From contig NZ_BAGB01000041.1 in the NCBI RefSeq assembly GCF_000308615.1, forward strand, positions 186,001 through 250,000: a DNA stretch of 64,000 nt, given 5' to 3'. The notes beneath the pieces were generated by a model. That model did no database searches. It was given only the letters and a program-made list of their open reading frames with translations, and was not told the origin of the DNA. Position 1 is the first letter of the stretch; each line of letters begins with the position of its first letter. The stretch is from Nocardia jiangxiensis NBRC 101359 (GTDB taxonomy: Bacteria; Actinomycetota; Actinomycetes; Mycobacteriales; Mycobacteriaceae). Shown piece after piece: positions 54,561 through 63,064 of the stretch. The position numbers and the translations under genes were made by a program.

Positions 54561-54797
54561 TCAGACATCTGCATCCAGCCTCCCGTAGATCGGCGGATGT
54601 GCGGCGACCGCCGCACGCCCCAAATCGGTTATGCTCCAACGCCTGTCGTAACCCCGACATACGATCAGCCCCCGGCCGCGCAGATTCGACACCACGCGGC
54701 GAACCTCGAAGCGGTCGAGGTTCGCCGCGTGCCGAATCTGATCCGTAGTGAGTAACCCTCCGCAGCTCAGTGTCCGAAGTGCACGGGCCTGGCTCAC
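54561..54797 (-). CDS. Small winged-helix protein
   Basis: The 78-residue protein resembles a minimal MarR/replication-relaxation type winged helix: LLTTDQIRHAANLDRFEVRR (helix pair), VVSNLRGRGLI (recognition helix) and a wing ending ITDLGRAAVAA. Start GTG 54797 has no evident ribosome site, so expression is uncertain. It lies between the SDR gene and the DUF5753 regulator, on the opposite strand. It could be a small transcription factor or a remnant. Confidence 0.5.
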   Translation of the reverse strand: MSQARALRTLSCGGLLTTDQIRHAANLDRFEVRRVVSNLRGRGLIVCRGYDRRWSITDLGRAAVAAHPPIYGRLDADV

Positions 54798-54983
54798 CGA
54801 AAGGCGTCGCGTTGCTCTGGCATGCGGCTAATCTTGCTCCGGCAAGCCCAGTCCGAGGCCCCGAAGTGGGCGGCCCGGAATAACCGGCTCGAACCCCGAA
54901 GGCGCGGACCGGATAGCACTTACGATGAGCCTCGACGCGGACCGCAGTTGCGGACCGAAGCGGGCCGAGCACGAAGGGGAGCG

Positions 54984-55862
54984 ATGGCAAAGGACGAGCA
55001 GACCAGCACAACGCTGGTCCGTCGCCAGCTTGGCAGGATGCTGAAGGAGGCCCGCGAGGGGGCGGGCCTCACCCAGGAACAAGCCGGTCAATTACTCGAG
55101 ATGGGGAAGGCCACCATCGGGCGTCTCGAGAAAGGGGAGAACGACCGCGTCAAGCAGCGCGACGTAGATGCGATGGGCAATATCTACGGACTGCCCGCCG
55201 ACAGGATCTCCGAGCTGAAAGTACTTGCGGCACAGACAGCTACGAAGTCGTGGTGGCAGGCATACAGGCACCTCATCTATCCCGGATACAGCACCTACCT
55301 CGGACTCGAGTCGGGTGCATCACAGCTGTACTTCTACCAGCCGTTGATCATGCCGGGCATCCTCCAGACCGCAGACTACGCCAGAGCCGTTGAGCGACCG
55401 TATCTTCCAACCGATACGCCCGCCGATGTCGAAAAGCGTGTTTCGCTCCGTATGCAGCGCTCCGCCGTACTGACTCGCAAATACAGTCCCGCCCAGGCAG
55501 AGTTCATCCTGCACGAGGCCGCGTTGCACACGATCATCGGATCGCGCGCGATCATGAGGGGCCAATCGATGCACCTCGCCGATATGAGCACACGGGACAA
55601 TGTCAGTGTGCGGCTCCTGCCCTTCACCGCAGGCCATCCCGGACACACCGTCGCGACCCCTTACATCATTATCGACTTCCCGACCGAAAGCCGTGAGCCG
55701 TCAGTGGTTTTCACCGAAACAACGACAGGGACCATGACTTTCGAAGACGCGGACGACGTCGCAGAGTTCCGCAATGTTCACGAAAACCTCCAGCATGCCG
55801 CGCTGGATGAGTCGACTTCGAGAGACTATCTCAGGAAACTAGCAAGGAGATTCGACCAGTGA
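54984..55862 (+). CDS. XRE regulator with DUF5753 (Scr1 type)
   Basis: The 292-residue protein has an HTH (about 10-70; LKEAREGAGLTQEQAGQLLEMGKATIGRLE) and a DUF5753 domain (about 95-285; QPLIMPGILQTADYARA). With the DUF397 protein that follows it forms a paired system found in many copies in Streptomyces and Nocardia genomes, proposed to work like an antitoxin-like pair in stress or development control. ATG 54984 follows AAGGGGAG; the longer frame from 54822 lacks similarity. The next gene overlaps by 4 bases. Confidence 0.93.
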   Translation: MAKDEQTSTTLVRRQLGRMLKEAREGAGLTQEQAGQLLEMGKATIGRLEKGENDRVKQRDVDAMGNIYGLPADRISELKVLAAQTATKSWWQAYRHLIYPGYSTYLGLESGASQLYFYQPLIMPGILQTADYARAVERPYLPTDTPADVEKRVSLRMQRSAVLTRKYSPAQAEFILHEAALHTIIGSRAIMRGQSMHLADMSTRDNVSVRLLPFTAGHPGHTVATPYIIIDFPTESREPSVVFTETTTGTMTFEDADDVAEFRNVHENLQHAALDESTSRDYLRKLARRFDQ

Positions 55863-56062
55863 TCATCGACACCACCGGCGCGCAGTGGTTCAAGTCCTCA
55901 CGCAGTCATTCCGGAAAAGAATGCGTGGAAGTTGCTTGGCTCGCAGCGGGTCATGTGGGGGTACGCGATTCCAAGAACCCCCACGGCCCTGCGCTCGTGT
56001 TCAACCCCGGCGAGTGGGTTGCCTTCACCGCGGGCGTAAAGAATGGTGAATTCGACCGCTGA
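55859..56062 (+). CDS. DUF397 protein, partner of the DUF5753 regulator
   Basis: The 67-residue protein has the family pattern WFKSSRSHSGKECVEVAW, VGVRDSKNPHGPAL and F-x-PGEWVAFTAGVK. GTG 55859 overlaps the preceding stop (GTGA), giving coupled translation and a fixed ratio. DUF397 proteins are known as small partners that bind and influence the cognate XRE regulator. Confidence 0.92.
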   Translation: MIIDTTGAQWFKSSRSHSGKECVEVAWLAAGHVGVRDSKNPHGPALVFNPGEWVAFTAGVKNGEFDR

Positions 56063-56106
56063 GCAGAGAAGTACGAGCAGCGACTGTAGGTTCGCAGAGC
56101 TCGTGA

Positions 56107-56153
56107 CGGAATCTCAGAACGCGTGGCGGATTCGCCATTGTTCTGAGATTCCG
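56107..56153. terminator. 14-bp perfect hairpin after the DUF397 gene
   Basis: CGGAATCTCAGAAC (56107-56120) pairs exactly with 56140-56153. The loop itself contains TGGCG/CGCCA. Its A+T-rich stem differs from the other, G+C-rich terminators of the window. It may act for both flanking strands. Confidence 0.65.
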
Positions 56154-56194
56154 ACTCCTCCTGCGGCCGACCGGAAAGCGGGCTCGCGCGACCA

Positions 56195-56389
56195 TCAGGC
56201 GATGGCCAGCAGGGTCAGACCGAGCGCCGCACCGGCGAAAACAACCGTGTTACGGACCTTCTGCAAGGTCCAGGTCCAGGCCGGGAACCCGGATTCGGCG
56301 ACCTCAAGCAAGGTCGGCACGTCGATGCGGGCCAGTTCGGGATCGTTCTTGCGGCGGAAGGCGGCCTGCACCGACTGCACGGCGGTCAA
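56195..56389 (-). CDS. Small putative membrane protein or gene fragment
   Basis: A 64-residue frame starting at TTG 56389 ends in a hydrophobic helix (RNTVVFAGAALGLTLLAIA) after a polar, helical N-terminus. The frame stays open for another 14 codons upstream (GPGVIVYSNL) with no start codon, so it may be the 3' part of a lost gene. I do not recognise the family. The rest of 56063-56561 holds the hairpin and nothing else I can support. Confidence 0.4.
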   Translation of the reverse strand: MTAVQSVQAAFRRKNDPELARIDVPTLLEVAESGFPAWTWTLQKVRNTVVFAGAALGLTLLAIA

Positions 56390-56561
56390 GTTGCTGTAGA
56401 CGATGACGCCCGGTCCGACGAGCCGCCATCACCCGCGCCCGCGGACATCAATCACAGATCCGAGTGCGCCGACAGCACATGTCGCAAAAAGGTCACCGGC
56501 ACCTGCGATCGACGCACACATACCCGTCGGTCCGACCGACCAGCTGGGCTAGTCTCCTCTC

Positions 56562-57056
56562 GTGAGCGATCGCGAGGAACTCGACTGGCAACTCTTCGGC
56601 ACCGCGAGCCGGGAGCTCGCCGAGATGGTTGCCGGGGACGGTTTCGAACCCGATCTGATCCTGTCCATCGCGCGCGGTGGGCTGTTCGTGGCGGGGGCGC
56701 TGGGATATGCGCTCGATGTGAAGAACCTGCACGTCATGAACGTGGAGTTCTATACGGGGGTGGATCAGCGGCTGGATTTGCCGGTGATGTTGCCGCCGGT
56801 GCCCTCGGCGGTGGATCTGGCGGGTGCGCGGGTGCTGGTGGCCGACGACGTCGCCGATACCGGAGCAACCCTTCGGCTCGTGCGCGATTTCTGCGCCGAC
56901 AAAGTGGCCGAGGTGCGCTGCGCGGTCATCTATCAGAAGCCGCGGTCGGAGGTCTCCTGCGAATACGTCTGGCGGCACACCGACCGCTGGATCAATTTCC
57001 CCTGGTCGGTGCTGCCGCCGGTGGTGTCGCGCGAACCGCGCGTGCTCGACGCGTGA
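56562..57056 (+). CDS. Type I phosphoribosyltransferase
   Basis: The 164-residue protein has the PRPP-binding motif VLVADDVADTGATLR preceded by two hydrophobic strands, and LILSIARGGLFVAGAL as the PPi loop. Size and sequence fit xanthine-guanine/Hpt-type salvage enzymes of actinobacteria. It converts a purine base plus PRPP to the nucleotide. GTG 56562 follows TCTC and has no clear ribosome site, so the start is moderately certain. Confidence 0.85.
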   Translation: MSDREELDWQLFGTASRELAEMVAGDGFEPDLILSIARGGLFVAGALGYALDVKNLHVMNVEFYTGVDQRLDLPVMLPPVPSAVDLAGARVLVADDVADTGATLRLVRDFCADKVAEVRCAVIYQKPRSEVSCEYVWRHTDRWINFPWSVLPPVVSREPRVLDA

Positions 57057-57059
57057 GAA

Positions 57060-57089
57060 TCCTGGGGCCGCGGCGACGCGGCCCCAGGA
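57060..57089. terminator. 13-bp perfect hairpin between convergent genes
   Basis: TCCTGGGGCCGCG (57060-57072), loop GCGA, then its exact complement (57077-57089). It is shared by the phosphoribosyltransferase and cyclophilin genes. Confidence 0.78.
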
Positions 57090-57102
57090 CACGTTTCCGG
57101 AC

Positions 57103-57594
57103 CTAGACCACCTGGGCGGAGACGATGGTGATCGGCTCGACCGGGACGTCGCGATGCCCGGACTTCGACGTGGTGGCCACGCCCTCGATCGCGTCGACCA
57201 CCTGCGACCCGTTGGCCACCTTGCCGAATACGGCGTAGCCGAAGCCGTCCTGGCCCGGGTAGTTCAGGAAGTCGTTGCCTGCGGTGTTGATGAAGAACTG
57301 TGCGCTGGCCGAATGCGGGTCCGAGGTGCGCGCCATGGCGACGGTGTATTTGTCGTTGCGCAACCCGTTGTTCGCTTCGTTCTCCACCTTGTTCGGTGCG
57401 GGCTTCTGACTCATATCGGCAGTCAGTCCGCCGCCTTGCACCATGAAACCGGGGATCACCCGGTGGAAGATGGTGCCGTCGTAGTGGCCCGACTTGACGT
57501 AGTCCACAAAGTTCGTGACCGTCTTGGGAGCCTTGGTCTCATCGAGTTCCAGAGCGATGTCCCCTGCTGAGGTTTTCAACAAAACTGTGGTCAT
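57103..57594 (-). CDS. Cyclophilin-type peptidyl-prolyl isomerase
   Basis: The 163-residue cytoplasmic cyclophilin (no signal peptide) has FHRVIPGFMVQGG with the catalytic Arg, SASAQFFIN and FGYAVFGKV. It is the short bacterial PpiB type. It speeds cis-trans isomerisation of prolyl bonds during folding. It stands alone and is convergent with the phosphoribosyltransferase. Confidence 0.95.
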   Translation of the reverse strand: MTTVLLKTSAGDIALELDETKAPKTVTNFVDYVKSGHYDGTIFHRVIPGFMVQGGGLTADMSQKPAPNKVENEANNGLRNDKYTVAMARTSDPHSASAQFFINTAGNDFLNYPGQDGFGYAVFGKVANGSQVVDAIEGVATTSKSGHRDVPVEPITIVSAQVV

Positions 57595-57700
57595 CGCAAC
57601 ATCGTATGGCAGCGCTCACCCTCTGCCCCGACCGACCGCTACCAGCGACGATCCTGTTCTCAGGTGACCGAGGCAGCCGGCACGGAGCAATCCGAAAAGC

Positions 57701-58087
57701 TCACTCCTGGTACAACTCCAGCGGCAAACCGTCGGGATCGGCGAAGAAGACGAAACGCTTTCCGGTGTATTCGTCCGCCCGTATCTCCTCGGTGGGCACT
57801 CCCCTGTCCTGCAACTCCCGCACCGCGGCCGCCACATCGGGGACCGCGAAGGCCAGATGCCGCAGCCCGCACGCCTCCGGGCGCGAGAGCCGGGCGGGCG
57901 GATCCGGGAAGGAGAACAGTTCGATCTGCGATCCGTCCGGCAGCGCCAAATCCAGTTTGTAGGAAGCCCTTTCGGCCCGATAATTCTCCGCAACCACCCG
58001 CAGGCCCAGCACCTGCGTATAGAAAGTCTTCGACACGCCGTAGTCCGAGGTGATGATCGCGGCGTGGTGGATTCGTCGCAGTTCCAT
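57701..58087 (-). CDS. VOC/glyoxalase-type protein
   Basis: The 128-residue single VOC domain begins with the metal ligand in IHHAAIITSDY and has ERASYKLDLALPDGSQIELFSFP and DPDGLPLELYQE with the C-terminal Glu ligand. It is closest to the GloA2/SMU1112c-like group. ATG 58087 (MELRRIHH) is chosen because the longer frame has no similarity and runs into the divergent AraC gene. The substrate is unknown. Confidence 0.85.
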   Translation of the reverse strand: MELRRIHHAAIITSDYGVSKTFYTQVLGLRVVAENYRAERASYKLDLALPDGSQIELFSFPDPPARLSRPEACGLRHLAFAVPDVAAAVRELQDRGVPTEEIRADEYTGKRFVFFADPDGLPLELYQE

Positions 58088-58166
58088 CCCGCCGACGCTA
58101 ATCGAGTCCCCCGTCCGATCCCATTCGCCACTTCCCAGGCCGCGCCCGACACGTACGATTCGGCAT

Positions 58167-58616
58167 ATGACCAGTGCCCCGACCGAGGAACAGCGTCTGC
58201 AGGACCTCGCCCGACTGCGCCGGGTGCGCGACCGGATCGACCGCGAGTACGCACAACCGCTCGACGTCGAGGCGCTCGCCCGCGACGCGCACATGTCGGC
58301 GGGGCATCTGAGCCGCCAGTTCCGGCTCGCCTACGGCGAATCGCCGTACTCCTACCTGATGACGAGGCGGATCGAACGCGCCATGGCGCTGCTGCGCCAG
58401 GGCGATCTGAGCGTCACCGAGGTCTGCTTCGCCGTCGGCTGCTCGTCGCTGGGCACGTTCAGCACCCGGTTCAGCGAACTGGTCGGCGTCTCACCCAGCG
58501 TCTACCGGCGCGAACAGGCCGACGCCACGGCGGGCATGCCCTCGTGTGTAGCGAAACAGGTGACCAGACCGATCAGGAATCGAGAAGCTTCGGTAACCGA
58601 CCCGCAACTAGCCTGA
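58167..58616 (+). CDS. Short AraC family regulator
   Basis: The 149-residue protein is almost only the AraC double HTH (about 15-115; LDVEALARDAHMSAGHLSRQF, VTEVCFAVGCSSLGTFSTRF) without an effector domain. Such short AraC proteins act like MarA/SoxS. It is followed after 5 bases by a VOC gene and then by a UvrA-like ABC protein, together resembling a drug-resistance cassette. Confidence 0.9.
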   Translation: MTSAPTEEQRLQDLARLRRVRDRIDREYAQPLDVEALARDAHMSAGHLSRQFRLAYGESPYSYLMTRRIERAMALLRQGDLSVTEVCFAVGCSSLGTFSTRFSELVGVSPSVYRREQADATAGMPSCVAKQVTRPIRNREASVTDPQLA

Positions 58617-58621
58617 TCACC

Positions 58622-59032
58622 ATGGATATCACCATTCACTCGAGTTTCCTGCCGCAGAACGACCCGGACGCCGCGCTGGCCTTCTACCGTGACGCGCTCG
58701 GCTTCGAACTCCGCAACGACGTCGGCTACAACGGCATGCGCTGGCTGACCGTCGGCCCCGCAGATCAGCCGGGCATCAATGTCGTGCTGTACCCGCCGCA
58801 GGCCAGCCCGGGGATCACCGACGACGAGCGTCGCACCATCGCCGAGATGATGTCCAAGGGCACCTACGGCAGCATCCTGATGGCAACGAAGGATCTCGAC
58901 GGCAGCTTCGAACGCGTGCAGGCCACCGGCGCGGAGGTCGTCCAGGAGCCGACCGAACAGCCGTACGGCGTGCGCGACTGCGCATTCCGCGACCCGGCGG
59001 GCAATATGGTCCGAATCCAGGAACTGCGCTGA
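58622..59032 (+). CDS. VOC-family protein in the AraC-UvrA cassette
   Basis: The 136-residue single VOC domain (MDITIHSSFLPQNDP, FYRDALGFELRND, FRDPAGNMVRIQE) resembles bleomycin-resistance/glyoxalase-like proteins. It starts five bases after the AraC stop, so they are cotranscribed. Other AraC-VOC pairs in Actinobacteria occur next to resistance genes. Binding or modification of a toxic compound is likely, but the ligand is unknown. Confidence 0.88.
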   Translation: MDITIHSSFLPQNDPDAALAFYRDALGFELRNDVGYNGMRWLTVGPADQPGINVVLYPPQASPGITDDERRTIAEMMSKGTYGSILMATKDLDGSFERVQATGAEVVQEPTEQPYGVRDCAFRDPAGNMVRIQELR

Positions 59033-59100
59033 CCTGATCCGCACCACCCTCATACCGAATTCGGGCCGCACGGGCGGCCGCGCCGAAACATGGAGACACG

Positions 59101-61500
59101 ATGACCAAGGCCGCGAGCACCCCTGCGCGCCGACAGCAGCCGCCCGCACAGCCCGTCGCCGACAGCCACGAGGTGATCCGCGTGCTCGGGGCGCGGGTGA
59201 ACAATCTGCGCGACGTCAGCGTCGATTTGCCCAAACGCCGGCTCACGGTGTTCACCGGCGTCTCCGGTTCGGGTAAGAGCTCGCTGGTCTTCGGCACGAT
59301 CGCGGCCGAATCGCAGCGCCTGATCAACGAGACCTACAGCGCCTTCGTCCAGGGATTCATGCCGACGCTGGCCCGGCCCGAGGTCGACGTCCTCGAAGGT
59401 CTGACGACCGCGATCAGCGTCGACCAGCAGCGCATGGGCTCGAATCCGCGCTCGACGGTCGGCACGGCCACCGACGCCGATGCCATGTTGCGGATCCTGT
59501 TCAGCCGCCTGGGCACCCCGCATATCGGCTCGCCGCAAGCGTTTTCGTTCAATGTCGCCTCGATCAGCGGCGCGGGCGCGGTCACCGTGGAACGCTCCGG
59601 CCGGACGATCAAGGAGCGGCGCAGTTTCAACATCACCGGTGGGATGTGCCCCCGTTGTGAGGGCCGCGGCTCGGTCAACGACATCGATCTGACCCAGCTG
59701 TACGACGACACCAAATCCCTGCGTGAGGGCCCGTTCACCATCCCCGGCTACAGCATGGACGGCTGGTTCGGGCGCATCTTCATCGGCTCCGGCTACTTCG
59801 ATCCGGACAAGCCGATCCGGAAGTACAACAAACGCGAGCTGAACGATCTGCTCTACCGGGAACCGACCAAGATCAAGGTCGAGGGCATCAACCTCACCTA
59901 CGAGGGACTGATCCCGAAGATCCAGAAGTCCATGCTGTCCAAGGACGTCGACGCACTGCAACCACATGTGCGCGCGTTCGTCGAGCGCGCGGTCACCTTC
60001 ACGATCTGCCCCGAATGCGACGGCACCCGGCTCAGCGAGACGGCCCGCTCGGCGAAGATCGCCGGAATCAACATCGCCGACGCGTGCGCGATGCAGATCA
60101 GCGACCTCGCCGAATGGGTGCGCGGCCTGGACGAACCGTCGGTCGGCCCGCTGCTGGAATCGCTGCGGGAGACCCTGGACTCCTTCGTCGAGATCGGCCT
60201 GGGATATCTGAGCCTGAACCGCCCGTCGGGCACCCTGTCCGGCGGAGAAGCGCAGCGCACCAAGATGATTCGCTATCTGGGCTCCGCGCTCACCGATATC
60301 ACCTACGTCTTCGACGAGCCCACCATCGGCCTGCACCCGCACGATATCCAGCGGATGAACTCGCTGCTGCTGCGGTTGCGGGACAAGGGCAATACCGTGC
60401 TGGTGGTCGAGCACAAACCCGAAGCCATCGCGATCGCCGATCACATCGTCGACCTGGGCCCCGGTGCGGGTTCGGAGGGCGGCACGATCTGCTTCGAAGG
60501 CACCCTGGACGAGCTGCGGGCCAGCGACACCATCACCGGCCGCCACCTGGACGACCGCGCCACGGTCAAGAAATCCGTGCGCAAGCCCACCGGCAGCCTC
60601 GAGATCCGCGGTGCGACGGCGAACAACCTGCGCAAAGTGGACGTGGACATCCCGCTCGGCGTGCTCGTCGTGGTGACCGGCGTCGCCGGATCGGGCAAGA
60701 GTTCGCTGGTGCACAGGTCGATTCCGGCGGGCGCGGGGGTGATCTCGGTCGATCAGGGCGCGATCCGCGGGTCGCGGCGCAGCAATCCCGCGACGTACAC
60801 CGGACTGCTCGAACCGATCCGCAAGGCCTTCGCCAAGGTCAACGGCGTGAAACCGGCGCTGTTCAGTGCGAATTCGGAAGGCGCGTGCCCGACCTGCAAC
60901 GGCGCGGGCGTCATCTACACCGATCTGGCGATGATGGCCGGAGTCGCGACCACCTGCGAGGAATGCGAAGGCAAGCGGTATCAGGCCGCGGTGCTGGACT
61001 ATCACCTCGGTGGCCGCGATATCAGCGAGGTGCTCGCCATGTCGGTCGCGCAGGCCGAGGAGTTCTTCGGCGACGGCGAGGCGCGCCTTCCCGCGGCACA
61101 GAAGATTCTGCGGCACCTGGCCGACGTCGGGCTCGGATATCTGCGCCTGGGTCAGCCGTTGACCACCCTGTCCGGCGGTGAGCGGCAGCGGCTCAAACTG
61201 GCCACCCACATGAGCGACAAGGGCGGAATCTACGTCCTGGACGAGCCGACCACCGGACTGCACCTGGCCGATGTGGAACAGCTGCTCGCGCTACTGGATC
61301 GGCTGGTCGAGGCCGGGAAATCGGTCATCGTGGTCGAACACCACCAGGCCGTGATGGCGCATGCGGACTGGATCGTCGACCTGGGACCGGGCGCGGGACA
61401 CGACGGCGGCACCGTCGTCTTCGAAGGCACGCCCGCGGATCTGGTCGCGGCCCGATCCACCCTCACCGGCGAACATCTGGCGGCCTACGTCGGAAGCTGA
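59101..61500 (+). CDS. UvrA-like ABC ATPase (DrrC/UvrA2 type)
   Basis: The 799-residue protein has two ABC ATPase halves. It has Walker A FTGVSGSGKSS near residue 55 and VTGVAGSGKSS near 525, signatures LSGGEAQR and LSGGERQR, Walker B VFDEPTIGLHP and VLDEPTTGLH, and zinc Cys pairs (CPRCEGRG, CPTCNGAG). It is about 150 residues shorter than UvrA (about 950), consistent with loss of the UvrB-binding region, as in daunorubicin-resistance DrrC proteins that remove intercalators from DNA. It follows the AraC and VOC genes by 68 bases, which supports a resistance role rather than excision repair. Confidence 0.9.
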   Translation: MTKAASTPARRQQPPAQPVADSHEVIRVLGARVNNLRDVSVDLPKRRLTVFTGVSGSGKSSLVFGTIAAESQRLINETYSAFVQGFMPTLARPEVDVLEGLTTAISVDQQRMGSNPRSTVGTATDADAMLRILFSRLGTPHIGSPQAFSFNVASISGAGAVTVERSGRTIKERRSFNITGGMCPRCEGRGSVNDIDLTQLYDDTKSLREGPFTIPGYSMDGWFGRIFIGSGYFDPDKPIRKYNKRELNDLLYREPTKIKVEGINLTYEGLIPKIQKSMLSKDVDALQPHVRAFVERAVTFTICPECDGTRLSETARSAKIAGINIADACAMQISDLAEWVRGLDEPSVGPLLESLRETLDSFVEIGLGYLSLNRPSGTLSGGEAQRTKMIRYLGSALTDITYVFDEPTIGLHPHDIQRMNSLLLRLRDKGNTVLVVEHKPEAIAIADHIVDLGPGAGSEGGTICFEGTLDELRASDTITGRHLDDRATVKKSVRKPTGSLEIRGATANNLRKVDVDIPLGVLVVVTGVAGSGKSSLVHRSIPAGAGVISVDQGAIRGSRRSNPATYTGLLEPIRKAFAKVNGVKPALFSANSEGACPTCNGAGVIYTDLAMMAGVATTCEECEGKRYQAAVLDYHLGGRDISEVLAMSVAQAEEFFGDGEARLPAAQKILRHLADVGLGYLRLGQPLTTLSGGERQRLKLATHMSDKGGIYVLDEPTTGLHLADVEQLLALLDRLVEAGKSVIVVEHHQAVMAHADWIVDLGPGAGHDGGTVVFEGTPADLVAARSTLTGEHLAAYVGS

Positions 61501-61508
61501 CCGTCCCG

Positions 61509-61566
61509 CCGCCGCCATCCGGCACGCGCCGCACCCGACGCGACAGCACGTGCCGGATGGCGGCGG
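61509..61566 (+). terminator. 18-bp perfect hairpin after the UvrA-like gene
   Basis: CCGCCGCCATCCGGCACG (61509-61526) and its exact complement (61549-61566) flank 22 bases. The right arm ends 18 bases before the GtrA start, so the next gene needs its own initiation signals. Confidence 0.78.
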
Positions 61567-61584
61567 TCCGGCTATTGTGGCGAC

Positions 61585-62094
61585 GTGTCGTTGATGCAGA
61601 CCGCGCTGGATCGAGTGCCGGACCGCTACCTCGCCCGTCTTCACCAGCATCAGGAGCTGATGAAGTTCGCCGTGGTCGGCGCGATGACCTGGTTCATCGA
61701 TACCGGAATCGTCTACACGCTGAAACTGACCGTCCTGCAGGACAAACCCCTCACCGCGCGAGCGATCGGCGTCCTCATCGCGACCATCGCCTCCTACATC
61801 CTCAACCGGGAATGGTCGTTCAGCACCCGCGGCGGTCGGCAGCGCGCGCACGAGGCAGCGCTGTTCTTCGGCGTCAGCGCACTGGCGGTGGTCGTCACCC
61901 TGATTCCGCAGGCGATCGCGCTGTACATCTTCGACATCCACGTACCGCACGTCAGCCCGACCACGCAGGCGCTGTCCAATTTCATCACCGGGCAGATCCT
62001 GGGCGTGCTGCTGGCCATGGCGTTCCGCTACTGGGCGTTGCGCAGGTTCGTATTTCCGGATGATTTGACTCAGGCCGCGCTGGAAACACTGTGA
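61585..62094 (+). CDS. GtrA-like membrane protein
   Basis: The 169-residue protein has four TMs with the family pattern KFAVVGAMTWFIDTGIVYT, SYILNREWSF and YWALRRFVF. GtrA proteins are thought to move polyprenyl-phosphate sugars across the membrane for glycan or arabinogalactan decoration. GTG 61585 starts it. No glycosyltransferase partner is adjacent. Confidence 0.9.
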   Translation: MSLMQTALDRVPDRYLARLHQHQELMKFAVVGAMTWFIDTGIVYTLKLTVLQDKPLTARAIGVLIATIASYILNREWSFSTRGGRQRAHEAALFFGVSALAVVVTLIPQAIALYIFDIHVPHVSPTTQALSNFITGQILGVLLAMAFRYWALRRFVFPDDLTQAALETL

Positions 62095-62103
62095 CGTAGC
62101 GGC

Positions 62104-62130
62104 CGGGCCGACGGGTCTCCCGTCGGCCCG
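62104..62130 (+). terminator. 12-bp perfect hairpin after the GtrA gene
   Basis: CGGGCCGACGGG (62104-62115), loop TCT, CCCGTCGGCCCG (62119-62130), ten bases after the stop codon. Confidence 0.75.
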
Positions 62131-62155
62131 AGACATACCGCGCACTGCGTCAAGA

Positions 62156-62174
62156 TGCCTCCCGAAGGGAGGCA
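62156..62174 (+). promoter_or_regulatory. Hairpin containing a Shine-Dalgarno-like arm before the SGNH gene
   Basis: TGCCTCCC (62156-62163), GAA, GGGAGGCA (62167-62174) is an 8-bp perfect stem whose right arm is GGGAGG, 12 bases before GTG 62186. It could hide or expose a ribosome site, or be a second terminator. Confidence 0.4.
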
Positions 62175-62185
62175 CGTCCAGGGAG

Positions 62186-63031
62186 GTGAGCGGCATTCTC
62201 CACCACAGCCGACCCGGCACGGATCCGGAGTCGACTCGATGGCACGGCAAGAGGTATGTGGCACTGGGCAGTTCGTTCGCCTCAGGGCCCGCGATCGCAC
62301 CCCGCGAGCCCGGGGCGCCGCGACTGGCGGGCCGCTCACGCAACAACTACGCGCACCTGGTCGCCGACGCGGCCCGGCTGCAGCTCACCGACGTCACCAG
62401 CAGCGGCGCCACCTGCGAGCACATCCTGCACGAGCAGCAGTACGGCCAGCCGCCGCAGATCCGCGCGGTCGACGCCGACACCGACCTGGTCACGCTGACC
62501 ATCGGCGGTAACGATGTCGGGCTGACCCAGTACCGCGTCGCGCACCGATTACCCCTGCCGTTACGGCTGATCCCCCCGATCGCGCGCCTCGGCGACGAAA
62601 CCGCCGTCAACCATCGGCTGCACACGATCGAGCAGAGTCTGACCGAGGTGCTCAATACGATCTCCCGGCGCGCACCGCGGGCCCGGGTTCTGGTCGTGAA
62701 CTATCTGTCCCTGCTCGGCCCGGTCTCCGAGGAGGACCGCCCGGTCGATCGCAACTATCATCAGTTCGCCGAATCCCTTGCCGCGCATACTGCTTCGGCC
62801 GCGGCCCGCGCCGGGGCCGAATTGATCGACGCGCGCACCCCCAGCCTGGACCATCCGCCCGGCAGCGCCGGCGCGTGGACCTCCGGCGGCTACATTCCGC
62901 TGCCGGGGCGGCAAAATCCGGGCGCACCCTTCCACCCCACCGCCGCGGGAATGGCGGGCGTGGCGGATCTCATCCTCGATCGTCTGGCGACCTTGCCGCC
63001 GATCGAACCGCAGACCGCCGCGGAGTCCTGA
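62186..63031 (+). CDS. SGNH/GDSL hydrolase, apparently cytoplasmic
   Basis: The 281-residue protein has block I YVALGSSFASGP with the nucleophile Ser, block III TIGGNDVG and the closing block V PFHPTAAGM with the catalytic His. It resembles mycobacterial SGNH esterases, which are normally exported, but no signal peptide is seen from GTG 62186. No other in-frame start lies before the catalytic Ser except one too late to be usable. A GGGAGG hairpin precedes it. Confidence 0.85.
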   Translation: MSGILHHSRPGTDPESTRWHGKRYVALGSSFASGPAIAPREPGAPRLAGRSRNNYAHLVADAARLQLTDVTSSGATCEHILHEQQYGQPPQIRAVDADTDLVTLTIGGNDVGLTQYRVAHRLPLPLRLIPPIARLGDETAVNHRLHTIEQSLTEVLNTISRRAPRARVLVVNYLSLLGPVSEEDRPVDRNYHQFAESLAAHTASAAARAGAELIDARTPSLDHPPGSAGAWTSGGYIPLPGRQNPGAPFHPTAAGMAGVADLILDRLATLPPIEPQTAAES

Positions 63032-63064
63032 GTGTGCCCGGAATCGCTCTGACAGGATGAGAGA

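Noticed and set aside
54870..54905. A GGGTTCGAGCC-like element on the minus strand resembling a tRNA T-arm
   Set aside because: The flanking bases do not pair as a T-stem and no acceptor or anticodon arm is found.
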